A DNA stretch of 8,311 nucleotides, from positions 1 through 8,311 of the forward strand of contig JAPOYQ010000959.1 of the NCBI GenBank assembly GCA_026706505.1, given 5' to 3'. The notes below the pieces were generated by a model that worked only from the letters and a program-made list of their open reading frames with translations, ran no database searches and had not been told where the DNA came from. The DNA comes from Gemmatimonadota bacterium. Its GTDB lineage: Bacteria; Latescibacterota; UBA2968; UBA8231. How positions within the stretch are numbered: the stretch's first letter is position 1; every line of letters begins with the position of its first letter. The position numbers and the translations under genes are program-made. Positions 5,849 to 8,311 of the stretch are shown one piece after another.

Positions 5849-6637
5849 ATGTTGCCAATTAAACCGACGCTAGACGACGACGGTGTCATGGACTTTGTCG
5901 CCTCCGGCTTGGTCGTCCTCGAAAGCGTCATTGACGAGAACTTCAACCGCTGCTGCGACGACCTCGCTCCCGGCAATTGCGACGCCTTTATCGCCTCGGA
6001 CGACTTCACTCAGCAGGTGCTCCTGCATCCCCAAGTCGCCGGGGTCGCGCGCTCGCTGTTGGGCGAGGATTTCTTGGTGCCCCGAGGCGGCCACCACCAC
6101 TTTTTCAAGGAGCAGCACCTCGGCCAGACCTGGCATTCAGACGGGCTTTCGGGCAGCGGCTACGACGTCTTTGAACTCCAATGCTATTATTACCCTCACA
6201 GTGTCGCGATCGCCGATGGGCCAACTATGGTTCTACCCGGCTCGCATTGCCGCGCCATCGATCGCGAGGCCATCGCCCACTACGGCGATATCCTCGGCCA
6301 AGTCTCGCTGACCGTACCGGCTGGCACCGTGGTGCTAACTCGCTATGGCATCTGGCACAAGGCCGGTCCTAAAACCAACGACCGCGCCCGCAGCATGATC
6401 AAGTTTTCCTACCACCGCACGGCCGCACCACAGCGGGACTGGCTCTGCGATGCGGCGGAGATTCCCGCCTACCGCGACCGCCTGCGCCTGCCGTACGCAA
6501 CCGAAGTTGAATCTTACCGCGATCGGGTGCGGCGCATCCGCACCTGGAACTGGCTCTGCGGCATTGACCAAGAAGTCGCGCTGCGCTGGGAAAGGTCGCA
6601 GCCGGTTTCCGAACTGATAAAGGAAGGCACTCCATGA
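5849..6637 (+). CDS. Phytanoyl-CoA dioxygenase (PhyH) family Fe(II)/2-oxoglutarate oxygenase
   Basis: Predicted cytosolic non-haem iron oxygenase of 262 residues that couples 2-oxoglutarate decarboxylation to hydroxylation of an unknown small molecule. The double-stranded beta-helix facial triad is visible: His96-x-Asp98 in TWHSDGLS and His170 in IWHKAGP. Arg181 in DRARSMIKF is placed to hold 2-oxoglutarate. The segment GPTMVLPGSH (124-133) is characteristic of PhyH enzymes that use free small molecules. The start is fixed by a strong AGGAGG (5837-5842) six bases before ATG 5849, overlapping the previous stop. The stop overlaps the next start as ATGA. The family name does not imply phytanoyl-CoA as substrate; between an uncharacterised gene and a UxuA-like gene, a sugar- or sugar-acid-related substrate is an inference. 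The C-terminal region (about 195-262) is rich in Arg and Trp and less typical. Confidence 0.9.
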   Translation: MLPIKPTLDDDGVMDFVASGLVVLESVIDENFNRCCDDLAPGNCDAFIASDDFTQQVLLHPQVAGVARSLLGEDFLVPRGGHHHFFKEQHLGQTWHSDGLSGSGYDVFELQCYYYPHSVAIADGPTMVLPGSHCRAIDREAIAHYGDILGQVSLTVPAGTVVLTRYGIWHKAGPKTNDRARSMIKFSYHRTAAPQRDWLCDAAEIPAYRDRLRLPYATEVESYRDRVRRIRTWNWLCGIDQEVALRWERSQPVSELIKEGTP

Positions 6638-7689
6638 CTGCCAACAGACCTTACGCACTGCGCGCTGTTCCCGGCTTGTACGCCAGCAAGCCGGGGATCC
6701 AAGTCGCCGTCCAGACCTCGCACAAGGCCAGCGGCGAGGATCTGCAATTCTTCCAACAGCTCGGCGTCGAATGGGTCATGCTCGGGATTGACGACCCGGC
6801 GTTGCACAGCGTTGAGTACTATAAGCAATTCGCGGCGCGTTTTGCCCAATACGGTCTGCAGATCTATCGCATCGCCAATCACGCGGTCCACAATGTCCCA
6901 GAGATTACGCTCAATCTGCCCGGCCGCGACGAGAAAGTCGAAGAACTAATCCAATTCATCCGCGACCTCGGTGCCGCTGGTATCCGCTACCACACGTACG
7001 CCCACATGGGCAATGGCATCTGGAGTACCGGCCGCACCACCCGCCGCGGCGGCATGAGCGCGCGAACCCTCGACATCAAAAACGCCACAGGTCGCTGGGG
7101 TAGCGAGACCTTTGAAGGCGACTTTACTCACGACCGCGCCTACACAGAAGACGAACTGTGGGAAAACTACGAGTACATGATCCGTAAGGTCGCGCCGGTC
7201 GCCGAGGAAGCCGGGGTCTATATCGGCATCCATCCCGACGACCCGCCGGTCTACGCCCTAGGCGGAATACCGCGCTGCATTTTCGGCAACTTTGCCGGGT
7301 ACAAGCGGGCGATGGACATCGCCGACAGTCCCAATATCGGCGTCTGTCTGTGCGTTGGCTGCTGGCTGGAGGGCGGCAAGCAGGGCATGGGGGCGTCAGT
7401 CGAAGAAGCGATACACTACTTTGGATCGCGCAACAAGCTCTTCAAAATTCACTTCCGCAACGTCTCCAACCCCATGCCCGATCCGTGGGTCGAAACCCTG
7501 ATGGACGACGGCTATCAGGACATGCACCGCGTGATGCAGGCCCTGCGCGCTGTCGAGTTCGACGGGGCCATTATCCCCGACCACATTCCCGAGATGCTGG
7601 GAGGAAGTCGCGCGGGCGTCGCCTACTCTATCGCCTATATGCGGGCACTGGTGCAGGCCGTCAACAACGAAAGCGGTGGGCTGGGGTAG
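6634..7689 (+). CDS. uxuA: Mannonate dehydratase-like TIM-barrel protein (UxuA family, paralog 2)
   Basis: A UxuA-family protein of 351 residues, expected to dehydrate D-mannonate or a related aldonate to a 2-keto-3-deoxy acid. Metal ligands by family pattern are His200 in GIHPDDPP, Cys240 in CLCVGCW, His273 in KIHFRNV and Asp316 in IPDHIPEM. The region 119-168 (YHTYAHMGNGIWSTGR, then a GGMSAR segment) is longer and different from the paralog at 3291-4262, and Cys238, Cys240 and Cys243 cluster near the metal site. After Asp316 the sequence diverges from the first paralog (no GHRGRAFALGY equivalent), so the active site is not identical. AAAGGAAGG (6619-6627) lies 6 bases before the ATG, which overlaps the oxygenase stop by four bases. 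Function may differ from D-mannonate dehydration despite conserved ligands. Confidence 0.85.
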   Translation: MTANRPYALRAVPGLYASKPGIQVAVQTSHKASGEDLQFFQQLGVEWVMLGIDDPALHSVEYYKQFAARFAQYGLQIYRIANHAVHNVPEITLNLPGRDEKVEELIQFIRDLGAAGIRYHTYAHMGNGIWSTGRTTRRGGMSARTLDIKNATGRWGSETFEGDFTHDRAYTEDELWENYEYMIRKVAPVAEEAGVYIGIHPDDPPVYALGGIPRCIFGNFAGYKRAMDIADSPNIGVCLCVGCWLEGGKQGMGASVEEAIHYFGSRNKLFKIHFRNVSNPMPDPWVETLMDDGYQDMHRVMQALRAVEFDGAIIPDHIPEMLGGSRAGVAYSIAYMRALVQAVNNESGGLG

Positions 7690-7740
7690 CCGTACCTGCC
7701 GCGGCATACTTTATCGGCCATCTGCCCGTCGGTAATCGGG

Positions 7741-8311
7741 ATGACTAGGCGACCTGACATAGTCACTAAGTACGTCGAAAGCCGCGAGACCGAGAGGCTG
7801 GGCCTGCCGATCGGCCAAAAGATCGGCCGGCTGGACGCGTCGACCCACTGCGTTCTCGACGACCGCTTCGATCACGGCCCGTACGACCAGCTCCATCGGC
7901 AGTTCACCGTGGTCGACGCGTACTCGGCTGTGGTAGATCTAGAGGAGAACATCCGCGGATGCATCGACGTGGTCATCCAAGCGTTCGGGGTGGAGGAACA
8001 GTACGTAGCCGAGACGCCGGAGCTCGATCCCCTAACCGAACCGACGCGCGGGTCTAGGCAGTGGAAGCCATTCTTTGAAGGCGAGGAGCTCGTCGAGCGC
8101 GTGATGATGGACCTCGAAGAGCACAAGCAGTTCGCCGCGGCCTACGGGGACTACGTCGAGGTCGCCTGCTCCGGCGATGACATTTCTAGGATCGTCGCCG
8201 ACGGCAGGATCGCGCTGGTGCTGATGCTGGTGAGCGGCTTTATCGCGGACCGTCTCGACGTGCTCCGCGAGTTTTACCGCGAGGGCATACGGGTCATGTG
8301 CCCCAGCCACC
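7741..8311 (+). CDS. M19 (membrane/renal dipeptidase)-like protein, N-terminal part, runs off the window
   Basis: An open frame of 190 codons with no stop, starting MTRRPDIVTKY and continuing past the window edge. Residues about 115-190 (EELVERVMMDLEEHK, then DDISRIVADGRIALVL, then LREFYREGIRVMCPSH) follow the order seen in M19 dipeptidases before and after the glutamate-containing strand. The canonical D-G-H-N-D zinc motif would fall at VVDAYSA (57-63), with Tyr and Ala in place of His and Asp. The usual VEGGH falls at LVSGF (163-167), without Glu. If the alignment is right, this is a non-canonical and perhaps inactive member. An N-terminal extension of about 50 residues has no signal peptide. 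It is 51 bases after the uxuA-like stop, in the same frame, with no good ribosome site. It may instead be another TIM-barrel family; the downstream part would decide. Confidence 0.62.
   Translation, partial: MTRRPDIVTKYVESRETERLGLPIGQKIGRLDASTHCVLDDRFDHGPYDQLHRQFTVVDAYSAVVDLEENIRGCIDVVIQAFGVEEQYVAETPELDPLTEPTRGSRQWKPFFEGEELVERVMMDLEEHKQFAAAYGDYVEVACSGDDISRIVADGRIALVLMLVSGFIADRLDVLREFYREGIRVMCPSH

Noticed and set aside
7697..7706. TGCCGCGGCA palindrome after uxuA-like paralog 2
   Set aside because: Ten bases of self-complementary GC sequence without a loop or T-run is too short to call a terminator or operator.
7806..7828. Direct and inverted repeat GATCGGCC-AAAA-GATCGGCC
   Set aside because: It lies inside the M19-like reading frame and is explained by two nearby Ile-Gly codon pairs; no regulatory placement.
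1..8311. CRISPR arrays, insertion sequences or phage genes
   Set aside because: No regularly spaced repeats, transposase motifs, terminal inverted repeats or phage structural genes were seen. The XerC end is the only recombinase and appears to be the housekeeping type.

Overview
The window looks like chromosomal DNA of a GC-rich, Gram-negative-type bacterium. A lipoprotein signal followed by an N-terminus of the kind common in the FCB group (Bacteroidota, Gemmatimonadota, Latescibacterota and relatives), together with phytanoyl-CoA dioxygenase-like, mannonate dehydratase-like and M19-like genes close together, recalls uncultured marine or sponge-associated lineages such as Latescibacterota or Poribacteria. 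That placement is an inference from gene content only. Both tRNAs encode their CCA ends, and most downstream genes have Shine-Dalgarno sites.

Left part (1-3271), housekeeping. The window opens in the last codons of a XerC-type tyrosine recombinase. Its stop overlaps the GTG start of a 520-residue lipoprotein with a twice-repeated Ig-like plus carboxypeptidase-regulatory-like layout. The lipoprotein stop in turn overlaps a small membrane-anchored protein that resembles a type IV pilin. These three read as one operon. Facing them is thyA (thymidylate synthase) on the minus strand, separated by a hairpin that may end transcription from both sides. A 198-base spacer holds the thyA promoter and a tRNA promoter lying inside an inverted repeat. 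It is followed by tRNA-Cys(GCA) and tRNA-Leu(TAA).

Right part (3291-8311), sugar-acid metabolism. A uxuA-like mannonate dehydratase gene on the minus strand is divergent from a plus-strand run: an L-idonate 5-dehydrogenase-like zinc dehydrogenase (broken by a single-base frameshift in this sequence), an unrecognised 119-residue protein, a PhyH-family Fe(II)/2-oxoglutarate oxygenase, a second, very different uxuA-like gene, and the first 190 residues of an M19 dipeptidase-like protein. Tight spacing (10 bases, then an ATGA overlap) shows that the small gene, the oxygenase and the second uxuA-like gene are translated as a unit. IdnD-family enzymes interconvert L-idonate or L-gulonate with keto-acids, and UxuA dehydrates D-mannonate to 2-keto-3-deoxygluconate, so a catabolic route for sugar acids is likely. 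The oxygenase may release or modify the substrate. No transporter, kinase, aldolase or regulator lies in the window.

The most notable points are the two unlike UxuA paralogs with a PhyH oxygenase, the M19-like protein that appears to lack canonical metal ligands, the idnD frameshift, and the apparently leaderless idnD promoter. No CRISPR array, insertion sequence or prophage was seen.
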